A stretch of 64,000 nucleotides of DNA. Origin: Flavobacteriales bacterium (GTDB taxonomy: Bacteria; Bacteroidota; Bacteroidia; Flavobacteriales_F; PHOS-HE28). The translations under genes and the position numbers were made by a program. Below are positions 8,302-15,851 of the stretch, in pieces; positions within the stretch are counted from its first letter, which is position 1, and each line of letters opens with the position of its first letter. The stretch lies in NCBI GenBank assembly GCA_020635725.1, contig JACJZF010000002.1:310001-374000 (forward strand), in the 5' to 3' direction. The notes beneath the pieces were generated by a model, which did not search any database, was not told the DNA's origin, and was given only the letters and a program-made list of their open reading frames with translations.

Positions 8302-8532
8302 ATGACAAAGCCCAAGCTCCCACGCGATCCGAACCAGCGCGCCAAACGGATAGCCGACATAGCTACCGGGGAAGAGGCGCTGGCATCCGAGAAGGACACC
8401 CGCAACCCGGCAGCCGTGGCGCTGGGCAAGATGGGCGGAAAAGCCCGCGCCAAGAGCCTATCGGCATCCAAGCGGAAGGCTATCGCCAAGAAGGCGGCTC
8501 AAAGTCGCTGGGAGAACCGGTCTTCAAAGTAG
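8302..8532 (+). CDS. Small basic passenger protein of the IS element
   Basis: A 76-residue, Lys/Arg/Ala-rich helical protein beginning 'MTKPKLPRDPNQRAKRIADI' and ending with 'GGKARAKSLSASKRKAI' and 'AKKAAQSRWENRSSK'. I recall similar small proteins with the 'IAKKAAxxRW' ending, annotated as hypothetical and often near mobile elements; nucleic acid binding is plausible from composition only. It starts 50 bp inside the left inverted repeat, so it would move with the element. The downstream neighbour is convergent, with 47 bp between stops. Confidence 0.6.
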   Translation: MTKPKLPRDPNQRAKRIADIATGEEALASEKDTRNPAAVALGKMGGKARAKSLSASKRKAIAKKAAQSRWENRSSK

Positions 8533-8579
8533 CAGCGCGGAGTAGAAGGGCTGCGCTAGTCATGCTACTCGCGGCAATC

Positions 8580-9515
8580 CTAGGCGGATGGCCGGTTCTT
8601 TCTTGCGATGGATTGTTCCCGCTGAGCCGCATGGTGGTTCTGCGGCGCATTGGCTGCGCTGATGGGTTCGTCGCTCGTATAGCGTGGGTCAGGACTGATC
8701 CTAGAGAATCGAACGTTGGGGGGGATGTGGATTGCAGCTCTGAACAGATAGGAGTGTCCCATGGATCTGTACTGAACGGCAATCGCCAAAACCAATTCAC
8801 CGTGCTCAGATGGCCTACCGCTGGGCCAGAGGTTATGCCCCATTCCCGTGAGGGGATCCAGCGCTTGGCCCTCGCGGAATGGCAACCATTGCCACACCTG
8901 CCCACTCATCAACGGACGGAACATCTCGGTGTTGATGCTCGCACGCTCTCTTTCCAGGATTTTGAGATTGGTGCATGGCCGTACACCCAGCCCGGTAATT
9001 ATCAGAGGGCCGGGCCCGGCATTGATTACGCCAAAGGTGTATTCCCCGCTAGGTTCAATGGTGAAATTATCCAGCGCCATGGCCCCGCGCGCGCTTTCGC
9101 GAGTAATGGCTACTCCATCTTCCGCTGCTTTGGCAGCGCGTTCCGCCACGACTGTGGCTGCCTCGGCCGCCTTAGCAGATCGGGTGGCGACTTCATTGGC
9201 TTCCTTGGCTGCCTCCAAGGCATGGGCCGCTGTTCTGTTCGCTCTTTTGAGCATGTGGGACTGAAGCTTTCCCAAGCGAAACAGCCAGTAACTGAACAGG
9301 GCAATAGGAGCCGCCGCGAAGAACTGGAGCCAGTTCGGGAAGTCTCCGAAGAAGCCGGGGGCATCGCCATCGGTCTGGGCTTGCTGGTGGGATGGATCCT
9401 CGGCCCAATACTCAAAAAAGTGAAAGCTTATCGGATTAGACAGAAGGCGAAGCACAAGCGCAATGCACACCACCAGTAGGACGGCGATGAGGGTATTGAA
9501 TACCTGCCTCCACAT
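8580..9515 (-). CDS. Passenger membrane protein with coiled coil, unknown function
   Basis: 311 residues with two predicted transmembrane helices (about 6-26 'FNTLIAVLLVVCIALVLRLL' and 63-83 'WLQFFAAAPIALFSYWLF'), then an Ala/Glu/Lys-rich coiled coil (about 85-145) and a soluble C-terminal domain ('FTIEPSGEYTFGVINAGPGP'). It lies wholly inside the insertion sequence and is transcribed away from the transposase. A promoter-like TTG-N19-TAGCTTGG sits directly before the start. The opposite strand has an open frame of similar length, but that one lacks helices, signal or domain character. I cannot name a family. Confidence 0.6.
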   Translation of the reverse strand: MWRQVFNTLIAVLLVVCIALVLRLLSNPISFHFFEYWAEDPSHQQAQTDGDAPGFFGDFPNWLQFFAAAPIALFSYWLFRLGKLQSHMLKRANRTAAHALEAAKEANEVATRSAKAAEAATVVAERAAKAAEDGVAITRESARGAMALDNFTIEPSGEYTFGVINAGPGPLIITGLGVRPCTNLKILERERASINTEMFRPLMSGQVWQWLPFREGQALDPLTGMGHNLWPSGRPSEHGELVLAIAVQYRSMGHSYLFRAAIHIPPNVRFSRISPDPRYTSDEPISAANAPQNHHAAQREQSIARKNRPSA

Positions 9516-9519
9516 GCCG

Positions 9520-9549
9520 CCAAGCTACCCGTTCGCAGGATTCACGCAA
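9520..9549 (-). promoter_or_regulatory. Probable promoter of the passenger membrane gene
   Basis: Read on the minus strand: TTG (9549-9547), 19 bp, then TAGCTTGG (9527-9520), an imperfect TAnnTTTG box. It ends 4 bp before the ATG at 9515, so the transcript would be nearly leaderless. Confidence 0.4.
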
Positions 9550-9587
9550 ACGCCCGTCCCACGGCTTGAAAATAAAAGTGAATCATT

Positions 9588-9605
9588 ATGCCTACCGGTA
9601 GGCAT
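9588..9605. promoter_or_regulatory. 18-bp perfect palindrome at the transposase promoter
   Basis: ATGCCTACCGGTAGGCAT is self-complementary over all 18 bases and lies where the -33 element of the transposase promoter would be (the TATATTTG box is at 9612-9619). No TTG is present at the expected position. The site may bind a regulator of the element. Confidence 0.55.
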
Positions 9606-9611
9606 TTTGTG

Positions 9612-9619
9612 TATATTTG
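9612..9619 (+). promoter_or_regulatory. -7 box of the transposase gene
   Basis: TATATTTG, a perfect TAnnTTTG box, 20 bp before the ATG at 9640. A small inverted repeat GGTCTG (9619-9624) / CAGACC (9634-9639) fills the space up to the start codon. Confidence 0.6.
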
Positions 9620-9639
9620 GTCTGTCAACAAACCAGACC

Positions 9640-10476
9640 ATGAACCAGCTTTCACTTGCCAAGCGCGTCCAGATCATCAATATGTTGGTGGAGGGCAGCA
9701 GCCTTCGCAGCACCTCCCGCGTGTGCGACGTGAGCATCAACACCGTTACCAAGCTGCTGGTGGACGTGGGCCGCGCTTGCGAGAAGTTCCACGATGAGAA
9801 GGTGCGGAAGGTGCAGGCCAAGAACGTCCAGTGCGATGAGATCTGGTCCTTCGTCTACGCCAAGGAGAAGAACGTGAAGGAGGGCATGGTGGAAGGCGCT
9901 GGCGACGTGTGGACGTGGACCTGCCTCGACAGCGATTCCAAGCTCATGATCTCGTGGTTCGTGGGCAGCCGCGATGCCAACGCCGCTTATGAGTTCCTCT
10001 GCGACGTGCGCAGCCGCGTTTCCACCCGTATGCAGCTCACCAGCGACGGCCATGCCGCCTACCGCTTCGCCGTGGATGCCGTGTTCGGCCAATACATCGA
10101 CTTCGCCCAACTGGTGAAGATCTATGGCCACCCCGAAGGCAAGGGCAATGAGAAGCGTTACAGCCCCGCCGAATGCACCGGTACCAAGCTGGTGACCGTC
10201 ACGGGGCGCCCGGATGAGACGCTGATCTCTACCAGCCACGTTGAGCGTCAGAACCTCACCATGCGCATGGCGATGCGCCGATTCACCCGCCTTACCAACG
10301 CCTTCTCCAAGAAGGTGGAGAACCACTGCTACGCCATCGCCCTGCACTTCGTGCATTACAACTGGTGCCGCATCCATAAGACCCTGCGCGTCACCCCGGC
10401 CATGGAAGCAGGCCTTACCGATGAGATCATGAGCATCGCCGACGTGGTGAAGCTCGCCTACCCCGATTCAAAGTGA
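9640..10476 (+). CDS. IS1-family transposase, single reading frame
   Basis: 278 residues. The N-terminus has a helix-turn-helix ('RSTSRVCDVSINTVTKLLVD'), followed by a DDE nuclease: first Asp in 'VQCDEIWSFVYAKEK', second in 'LTSDGHAAYRF', Glu in 'STSHVERQNLTMRMAMRR', and the C-terminal 'HYNWCRIHKTLRVTPAMEAG'. This resembles single-ORF IS1-type transposases, which need no frameshift. ATG 9640 is chosen because it follows a perfect -7 box and gives the usual 'MNxLS' start; the frame remains open upstream without similarity. The stop codon lies within the right inverted repeat. Confidence 0.88.
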   Translation: MNQLSLAKRVQIINMLVEGSSLRSTSRVCDVSINTVTKLLVDVGRACEKFHDEKVRKVQAKNVQCDEIWSFVYAKEKNVKEGMVEGAGDVWTWTCLDSDSKLMISWFVGSRDANAAYEFLCDVRSRVSTRMQLTSDGHAAYRFAVDAVFGQYIDFAQLVKIYGHPEGKGNEKRYSPAECTGTKLVTVTGRPDETLISTSHVERQNLTMRMAMRRFTRLTNAFSKKVENHCYAIALHFVHYNWCRIHKTLRVTPAMEAGLTDEIMSIADVVKLAYPDSK

Positions 10477-10485
10477 GACACTACC

Positions 10486-10493
10486 GACAACCC
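10486..10493. repeat. Target-site duplication, right copy
   Basis: GACAACCC directly after the right inverted repeat, identical to 8233-8240. Confidence 0.85.
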
Positions 10494-10502
10494 CGCCCCG
10501 CC

Positions 10503-10510
10503 TACTTTTG
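10503..10510 (+). promoter_or_regulatory. -7 box of prfB
   Basis: TACTTTTG, 8 bp before the prfB ATG. No TTG lies 19 bp upstream; that position now falls in the right end of the insertion sequence. Confidence 0.5.
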
Positions 10511-10518
10511 CCGCCCGA

Positions 10519-11616
10519 ATGGTCACCACCGACAAGATCGACGAACTGCAGCAGCGCCTGGAGGCCCTCAAGGGCTATCTCGACATCGACGAGAAGAAGG
10601 GCCGCGCGCTGGAGGAGGAGAAGTATACCCACGACCCCGACTTCTGGAATGACCAGAAGAAGGCGCAGGCCACGATGAAGCGGATCCGTGAGCTGAAGCG
10701 CTGGGTGGAGCTGTTCGAGGGCGTGAAGCGCGAGGTGGACGACGTGGCGGTGATGTACGACTTCTGGAAAGCGAAGGAGGTGAGCGAGGAGGAGCTGGAC
10801 ACGCAGTTCAAGAAGGCGGAGCACGTGCTGGAGGAGCTGGAGTTCAAGAACATGCTCAGCGCCGAGGAGGATCCCCTGAGCGCGGTGGTGCAGATCACCA
10901 GCGGGGCGGGCGGCACCGAGAGCAACGATTGGGCACTGATGCTGCTGCGCATGTACCGCATGTGGGCCGAGAAGAGCGGCTACTCGGTGAAGGTGCTCGA
11001 CTACCAGGACGGCGAGGCGGCGGGCATCAAGCAGGCCACGCTCGAGGTCGATGGCGAGTTCGCCTTCGGCATGATGAAGGGGGAGAACGGCGTGCATCGC
11101 CTGGTGCGCATCAGTCCCTTCGACAGTAACGCGCGGCGCCACACCAGCTTCGTGAGCGTATATGTGTACCCACTGGTGGACGAGAGCATCGAGATCGACA
11201 TCAACCCGAGCGACATCACCTGGGACACGTTCCGCAGCGGCGGTGCCGGCGGCCAGAACGTGAACAAGGTGGAGACGGGCGTCCGCCTGCGACACGGGCC
11301 CAGCGGCATCATCATCGAGAACACCGAGACGCGCAGCCAGCTGGAGAACAAGAACAAGGCGCTGCAGCTGCTGAAGTCACAGCTGTACGAGGCTGAGCTG
11401 GAGCGGCGTCGCAGCAAGCGCAGCGAGATCGAGGCGGGCAAGAAGAAGATCGAGTGGGGCAGCCAGATCCGCAACTACGTGCTGCAGCCCTATAAGCTGG
11501 TGAAGGATGTCCGCACCGAGCATGAGACCAGCAACGTGGATGACGTGCTGAACGGCGAGATCGACGAGTTCCTGAAGGCCTACCTGATGATGCACGGGCA
11601 GAGCCAGAAGGTCTGA
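10519..11616 (+). CDS. prfB: Peptide chain release factor 2
   Basis: RF2 terminates translation at UGA and UAA. The 365 residues include the SPF recognition tripeptide (about 199-201, 'VRISPFDSNARRH') and the catalytic GGQ (about 244-246, 'SGGAGGQNVNKVETG'). Most bacterial prfB genes need a +1 frameshift at CTT TGA C near codon 25. Here the equivalent place (10570-10584) reads AAG GGC TAT CTC GAC, giving 'LKGYLD' in one continuous frame, so the autoregulatory stop has been lost. The start is 34 bp from the end of the insertion sequence. Confidence 0.95.
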   Translation: MVTTDKIDELQQRLEALKGYLDIDEKKGRALEEEKYTHDPDFWNDQKKAQATMKRIRELKRWVELFEGVKREVDDVAVMYDFWKAKEVSEEELDTQFKKAEHVLEELEFKNMLSAEEDPLSAVVQITSGAGGTESNDWALMLLRMYRMWAEKSGYSVKVLDYQDGEAAGIKQATLEVDGEFAFGMMKGENGVHRLVRISPFDSNARRHTSFVSVYVYPLVDESIEIDINPSDITWDTFRSGGAGGQNVNKVETGVRLRHGPSGIIIENTETRSQLENKNKALQLLKSQLYEAELERRRSKRSEIEAGKKKIEWGSQIRNYVLQPYKLVKDVRTEHETSNVDDVLNGEIDEFLKAYLMMHGQSQKV

Positions 11617-11620
11617 TTCC

Positions 11621-11668
11621 AGTTGTCGGTGATCGGTTCTCAGGCCCTGACCACCGACAGCTGACAAC
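11621..11668. repeat. Imperfect inverted repeat between prfB and fumC
   Basis: AGTTGTCGGTG pairs imperfectly with CACCGACAGCTGACAAC across about 20 bp. It has the same GTTGTC/GACAAC vocabulary as the repeats at 8170-8219 and 44251-44474. Confidence 0.45.
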
Positions 11669-11682
11669 CAACAACTCCATAC

Positions 11683-13077
11683 ATGGACTACCGCATAGAG
11701 AAGGACACGATGGGCGAGGTGAAGGTGCCCGCCGACAAGTATTGGGGAGCGCAGACCGAGCGCAGCCGCAACAATTTCAAGATCGGCCGCCCGGCCAGCA
11801 TGCCGCTGGAGATTGTCCGTGCGTTCGCCTACCTGAAGAAGGCCGCCGCGCTCACCAACCTGGAACTCGGCAAACTGCCGCAGGAGAAGTGCGACCTGAT
11901 CTGCCGCGTGTGCGACGAGATCCTAGAAGGCCTGCTCGACGACCAGTTCCCGCTGGTGATCTGGCAGACGGGCAGCGGCACGCAGAGCAACATGAACCTG
12001 AACGAGGTGATCGCCTATCGGGCGCATGTGCTCAACGGCGGCCAGCTGACCGACGAGCAGAAGGTCCTTAACCCGAACGACGACGTCAACAAGAGCCAGA
12101 GCAGCAATGACACCTTCCCCACGGCGATGCACATCGCGGCCTACAAGCAGGCGGTGGAGGTGACCATCCCCGGCGTGCGTAAGCTGCGCGACACGCTGGA
12201 CCGCAAGGCAAAGGCCTTCGTCGACATCGTGAAGACGGGTCGCACGCACTTCATGGACGCTACGCCGCTCACGCTGGGCCAGGAGTTCAGCGGCTACGTG
12301 CAGCAGCTTGACAATGGCCTGCGTGCCATGGACAACGCGCTGCAGATGGTGCGCGAACTGGCGCTGGGTGGTACAGCGGTGGGCACGGGTCTGAACGCGC
12401 CGAAAGGCTATGCGGTGAAGGTGGCCGCGCAGATCGCGAAGCTCACCGACCTGCCCTTCGTAACGGCGCCCAACAAGTTCGAGGCGCTCGCCGCGCACGA
12501 TGCGATGGTGGAACTGAGCGGCGCGCAGAAACGGCTGGCGGTGTCCCTCATGAAGATCGCCAATGACATCCGCATGCTCAGCAGCGGGCCCCGCAGCGGC
12601 ATCGGCGAGATCGTCATCCCCGACAACGAGCCCGGCTCATCGATCATGCCCGGCAAGGTGAACCCCACGCAACCCGAGGCCATGACCATGGTGTGCGCCC
12701 AGGTGGTCGGCAACGATGTGGCGGTGAGCGTAGGCGGCATGCAGGGACACTTCGAGCTGAACGTGTTCAAGCCCCTGATCGCGGCCAACGTGCTGCTCAG
12801 CGGCCGTTTGCTCGGCGATGCGTGCGTGAGCTTCAGTGAGAAGTGCGCAGAGGGCATCGAACCGAATCGCCCGGTGATCAAACGCCACTTGGAGAATTCG
12901 CTGATGCTGGTGACCAGCTTGAACACGCACATCGGCTATTACAAGGCGGCCGAGATCGCTAAGAAGGCCCACAAGGAGGGCACCACATTGAAGGAGGCCG
13001 CCGTGGCGCTTGGCTATGTGAGTGCCGAGGACTTCGATACGTGGGTGGACCCCGCTAAGATGACGAGCGAGGGGTAG
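11683..13077 (+). CDS. fumC: Class II fumarate hydratase
   Basis: FumC interconverts fumarate and malate in the TCA cycle. The 464-residue protein has the early 'GEVKVPADKYWGAQTERS' segment, the substrate-site 'GSGTQSNMNLNEV', 'SSNDTFPTAMH' and 'GRTHFMDATPLTLGQE', and the superfamily signature 'GSSIMPGKVNPTQPE' at about residue 316, whose Ser is catalytic. It lacks the Fe-S cysteines of class I enzymes. The gene ends at a strong bidirectional terminator. Confidence 0.95.
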   Translation: MDYRIEKDTMGEVKVPADKYWGAQTERSRNNFKIGRPASMPLEIVRAFAYLKKAAALTNLELGKLPQEKCDLICRVCDEILEGLLDDQFPLVIWQTGSGTQSNMNLNEVIAYRAHVLNGGQLTDEQKVLNPNDDVNKSQSSNDTFPTAMHIAAYKQAVEVTIPGVRKLRDTLDRKAKAFVDIVKTGRTHFMDATPLTLGQEFSGYVQQLDNGLRAMDNALQMVRELALGGTAVGTGLNAPKGYAVKVAAQIAKLTDLPFVTAPNKFEALAAHDAMVELSGAQKRLAVSLMKIANDIRMLSSGPRSGIGEIVIPDNEPGSSIMPGKVNPTQPEAMTMVCAQVVGNDVAVSVGGMQGHFELNVFKPLIAANVLLSGRLLGDACVSFSEKCAEGIEPNRPVIKRHLENSLMLVTSLNTHIGYYKAAEIAKKAHKEGTTLKEAAVALGYVSAEDFDTWVDPAKMTSEG

Positions 13078-13092
13078 ACGAGGAAGGACTGA

Positions 13093-13129
13093 AATGAAGA
13101 AGGCCCGGCATCGCCGGGCCTTCTTCATT
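13093..13129. terminator. Bidirectional terminator between fumC and the DUF3332 gene
   Basis: A perfect 17-bp stem (13093-13109 with 13113-13129) with a 3-base loop has its outer arms rich in A on one side and T on the other ('AATGAAGAAGG' and 'CCTTCTTCATT'). It therefore suits both converging genes. Confidence 0.85.
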
Positions 13130-13143
13130 GATAACGGAAGGAA

Positions 13144-13734
13144 TCAGTTCGCGCTGGCCATGGCCTCTTTGCCGAAGCGGGCGCCCATCCTGGCCATCAG
13201 CAGGTCCTTGTCCTGTAGCTCGGCGTAGGTGAGGTCCATGCTGCCGTCGCTGGTGTACACGCGTACGTTGTCGCCTTGGTCGTCCAGGAAGGTCATCACG
13301 GCCTGGTCGTTCACATTGCTGTCGGTGTATTTCCAGGTGCGGTCGTTACGGTCGAAGCGCATGATGCGCACCTCACCGATCTGATCGCCGGTAAGTTGCG
13401 TGGTGGTGAAGGTGTCCTTGGTCGCCTCAATCTTATAGTCCACACCGTTAATCGTGGCCATCTGCATCTCGTAGTCGCCCTCGTTCATCGACATCGGGTT
13501 GGTGCCCGACCAGAACTCGATGAGGTTGAGGATCACGGCGTCAACAAATGCCGTCACGCCGTAGACGAACCCCATGGGTATCCAGAGCAGGAGCGAGCGA
13601 ACCCACTTGTTGCCAATGCTCGCGTGCCAGTCGTATGCCTTGCGCGTGAGCGCGAATTCCCCGAAACAGCCGGTCTGTGCGATGCCCAGGGAGAGGAGGG
13701 CGATGATCATGGCGGGTCTTGCGAGCTTCTTCAT
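13144..13734 (-). CDS. DUF3332-type lipoprotein
   Basis: 196 residues: a lipoprotein signal with Cys23 in 'GIAQTGCFGEF', then the DUF3332 hallmark 'KAYDWHASIGNKWVRSLLLW', a membrane-like stretch 'IPMGFVYGVTAFVDAVILNL' and 'IEFWSGTNPM'. The C-terminal 100 residues look like a soluble beta domain. Function is unknown. Two hairpins separate it from its neighbours, so it is probably a single transcription unit. Confidence 0.8.
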   Translation of the reverse strand: MKKLARPAMIIALLSLGIAQTGCFGEFALTRKAYDWHASIGNKWVRSLLLWIPMGFVYGVTAFVDAVILNLIEFWSGTNPMSMNEGDYEMQMATINGVDYKIEATKDTFTTTQLTGDQIGEVRIMRFDRNDRTWKYTDSNVNDQAVMTFLDDQGDNVRVYTSDGSMDLTYAELQDKDLLMARMGARFGKEAMASAN

Positions 13735-13804
13735 GTGAGTATGGATTGGTTTCGGTCGAAGCTAAGCATGCATGCCGCTCGCACCGACCAGGGTGGAAAG
13801 GAAA

Positions 13805-13826
13805 GCCCGGGCCATGCGACCCGGGC
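13805..13826 (-). terminator. Terminator of the sulfur gene block
   Basis: GCCCGGG (13805-13811) and CCCGGGC (13820-13826) form a stem with an 8-base loop. Read on the minus strand it follows the rhodanese gene and is trailed by a T-rich TTTCCTTT run. Confidence 0.65.
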
Positions 13827-13849
13827 CATCTTCCTTCCTCTGGTCCTTG

Positions 13850-14239
13850 CTAATCGTTCACGATCTCGCCGCCGCTGGCGCTCCAAGCGCGTATGCCACC
13901 GTCGAGGTCATGCACATCGGTGAACCCGGCCTTGATGAGCGCTTCGCGCGCGGCCGCGCTTCGCTTTCCCGATGCGCAATAGAGCAGCACGGGTGCGTTC
14001 TTGTCGAGGGAGGCCATGGATGATTCAAGCTGGCCGCTGGTCCAATCCAGGTTGCGGGCGTTCGGCAGGTGGCCGCCGATGAACTCGGCCGGTGTGCGGA
14101 CATCAATGAGTTGAGCATCCGCCGTGATGGCCTTCTTGAATGCCGCTGGCGCAATGGCGCCTCCTGTTCCGCTCTGCCCGCATGCGGCGAACAGGCCGAT
14201 AGCCAGGATGCTGAGCAGGGTGGTGCGTCCGATGTTCAT
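13850..14239 (-). CDS. Rhodanese-domain lipoprotein
   Basis: 129 residues from ATG 14239 (a GTG at 14251 is also possible). The lipoprotein signal ends at 'IGLFAACGQSG', so the protein is envelope-anchored. The rhodanese fold shows 'AQLIDVRTPAEFIGGHLPNA' and the active loop 'LLYCASGKRSAAA' with the persulfide-carrying Cys. It would transfer or bind sulfane sulfur outside the cytoplasm. It is the last gene of the sulfur block, 13 bp after the peroxiredoxin stop. Confidence 0.85.
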   Translation of the reverse strand: MNIGRTTLLSILAIGLFAACGQSGTGGAIAPAAFKKAITADAQLIDVRTPAEFIGGHLPNARNLDWTSGQLESSMASLDKNAPVLLYCASGKRSAAAREALIKAGFTDVHDLDGGIRAWSASGGEIVND

Positions 14240-14252
14240 GGTTGCGTGCACG

Positions 14253-14897
14253 TCAGGCCAGCTGCTTCTTGGCGAGGTAGAAGTCCACCTTCTCGAGTTT
14301 GCTGTCAGCGATGCGCGCGTCGAGCTCCTGCAAGGTCTTGGGCGGCGGCACGATCACCTTCTCGCCCGCGCGCCAATTCACCGGCATCGCGCAGCTGTTT
14401 TCGTCCACGGTCTGCATCGCTTCGAGCACGCGCATGATCTCATCCATGTTGCGCCCCACGTTCAGCGGGTAATACATGATCAGGCGGATGATGCCTTTCG
14501 GGTCGATGAAGAACACCGCGCGCACGGCGGCCGTGCTGCTGGTGTTGTCATGCAGCATGCCATAGAGGCGTGCCACCTTCATGTCGATGTCGGCGATGAT
14601 GGGGAAATCCATGTACACGCCGGTCTTCTCGCGCACGTTCTGCACCCAGGCCACGTGGCTGTGAATGCTGTCGATGCTCTCACCCATGAGCTTGGTGTTC
14701 CGCTGCGCGAACCAATCCTTGTTCCGGGCGAATTCCGTGAGCTCGGTCGTGCAAACCGGCGTGAAGTCCGCGGGATGGCTGAAGAGAATGACCCAGTGGT
14801 CCTTGGCGAAATCGCTGAAGCGCAGATTGCCATGGGTTGTGCTGGCCTCGAAATCGGGGGCTTTGTCGCCGATCCGGGGCATGGTGGTGTTTTCCAT
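14253..14897 (-). CDS. Peroxiredoxin, 1-Cys (Prx6) type
   Basis: 214 residues. The peroxidatic Cys is in 'HPADFTPVCTTELTEF', and the C-terminal domain has the Prx6-type 'MPVNWRAGEKVIVPPP'. It reduces peroxides with a thiol donor, probably the thioredoxin encoded just upstream. Two ATGs fit (14897 'MENTTMPRIG' and 14882 'MPRIGDKAP'); the longer form is given. Proteins of this type in a sulfur block may protect against peroxide made during persulfide or sulfite chemistry (inference). Confidence 0.88.
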   Translation of the reverse strand: MENTTMPRIGDKAPDFEASTTHGNLRFSDFAKDHWVILFSHPADFTPVCTTELTEFARNKDWFAQRNTKLMGESIDSIHSHVAWVQNVREKTGVYMDFPIIADIDMKVARLYGMLHDNTSSTAAVRAVFFIDPKGIIRLIMYYPLNVGRNMDEIMRVLEAMQTVDENSCAMPVNWRAGEKVIVPPPKTLQELDARIADSKLEKVDFYLAKKQLA

Positions 14898-14932
14898 CGG
14901 GAGTGTTGCTGGTTGAAGGAGTCGAGAGTGTC

Positions 14933-15247
14933 TCAGATGAACGGAGCCATCGTCTGCTGCAGCTGCTCGGCGCTCATCACGCCGCTTCGGCGCCACACGG
15001 GCTGGCCGTTCTTGAAGATGATGAGCGTGGGAACGCCCTGGATGCCGTATGCCTGTGCTGCCGATGGATTGCGGTCCACGTCGATCTTGATCACCTTGGC
15101 CTGATCGCCGATGCGATGCTTGAAGTCCTCGAGGATGGGTCCCATCACGCGGCAGGGGCCGCACCATTCAGCGGAGAAATCGACGAGCACGGGCTTGCTC
15201 CCCGCGATGAGGTCCTTGAAGCTGACTGCTTTCTCAGTAGTCGTCAT
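14933..15247 (-). CDS. trxA: Thioredoxin
   Basis: 104 residues with the active-site 'FSAEWCGPCRVMGP', the cis-Pro motif 'GIQGVPTLIIFKNG' and normal length. ATG 15247 overlaps the stop of the preceding membrane protein by ATGA, indicating coupled translation. It would supply electrons to the downstream peroxiredoxin and could reduce protein persulfides formed by the neighbouring rhodaneses. Confidence 0.93.
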   Translation of the reverse strand: MTTTEKAVSFKDLIAGSKPVLVDFSAEWCGPCRVMGPILEDFKHRIGDQAKVIKIDVDRNPSAAQAYGIQGVPTLIIFKNGQPVWRRSGVMSAEQLQQTMAPFI

Positions 15248-15480
15248 TTGATCTCGTTGTATGTGATCTCGTTCGATTCCGGTGAAGCGCTGGACTGGGG
15301 GGCGGCGCAGGAGCCCGTTAGCGGGCACCCGATGTTCAGTACTGCCTGCATGGTGAACAATGCCCCGGCCGCTAAGGCGAAGCCGCTCCCGCTGCGCCAG
15401 CCCTCGATGAGTAAGGCCGCGCCGATCCCCAGTCTGAGCCAGCGTAGCCAATCCCACCGTGCCAATGCCGATGCGCTCAT
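15244..15480 (-). CDS. Small two-helix membrane protein
   Basis: 78 residues with two predicted membrane helices ('LRLGIGAALLIEGW' and 'GFALAAGALFTMQAVLNI') and a 'GCPLTGSC' Cys motif after the second. Such proteins often lie beside rhodanese genes in Bacteroidota, resembling the membrane part of YgaP-like rhodaneses. ATG 15480 overlaps the upstream rhodanese stop (ATGA) and its own stop overlaps trxA (ATGA), so three genes are coupled in a row. Confidence 0.7.
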   Translation of the reverse strand: MSASALARWDWLRWLRLGIGAALLIEGWRSGSGFALAAGALFTMQAVLNIGCPLTGSCAAPQSSASPESNEITYNEIK

Positions 15481-15779
15481 TTCAGGGATTGCACGTTCTG
15501 CCAAGGCCCGCCATTGTAGGCCTCGAAGCCGGCGTTCTTCAGCATATCGGCAGCCATGCCGCTGCGCGCGCCACTGCGGCAGCAGGTAATGACGGGCTTG
15601 TTCTTGTCAATCTTCCCGAGCTGGCCTGCGAGGCGGTCCAACGGAATATTGGTCGCGCCCTTCACGTGGCCGCCGCGGAATTCGTCCGGGGTACGCACGT
15701 CGATGATCTGAGCGCCTTCCTTGATCTTCTGGCTGAGGTCCACTTTGGGGCCACCGAGGCCGAACAGGGTCTTGAACAT
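15477..15779 (-). CDS. Single-domain rhodanese (cytoplasmic)
   Basis: 100 residues: 'GAQIIDVRTPDEFRGGHVKG' and active loop 'PVITCCRSGARSGMAA' with two adjacent Cys, the second in the catalytic CRSGxRS position. There is no signal peptide. It would carry or transfer sulfane sulfur in the cytoplasm, and is coupled to the small membrane protein and thioredoxin. Confidence 0.9.
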   Translation of the reverse strand: MFKTLFGLGGPKVDLSQKIKEGAQIIDVRTPDEFRGGHVKGATNIPLDRLAGQLGKIDKNKPVITCCRSGARSGMAADMLKNAGFEAYNGGPWQNVQSLK

Positions 15780-15851
15780 GGTGCTGTTGTTTGCTCCACA
15801 AAGGTCTGATGGCGGTCAGTCTGCCACGGTGACGCGCATCACCAAGGCGCC

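Larger units (their letters stand above)
8241..10485 (+). mobile_element. Complete IS1-type insertion sequence with passenger genes (2,245 bp)
   Basis: The left end GGTAGTGTCTCA (8241-8252) and the right end TGAGACACTACC (10474-10485) are perfect 12-bp inverted repeats; over 21 bp the two ends match at 18 positions. The element is bracketed by the 8-bp direct repeat GACAACCC (8233-8240 and 10486-10493), the expected target duplication. Inside are a small basic protein gene, an oppositely oriented membrane protein gene and the transposase, whose stop codon lies in the right end. The intact open frame, near-identical ends and perfect duplication suggest recent insertion. Confidence 0.9.

Noticed and set aside
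8562..9479. Plus-strand open frame of 305 codons in the insertion sequence
   Set aside because: The opposite frame has two membrane helices, a coiled coil and a promoter-like element; this one has none.
9463..9639. N-terminal extension of the transposase
   Set aside because: It crosses the palindrome and promoter and has no similarity to transposases; ATG 9640 fits the family.
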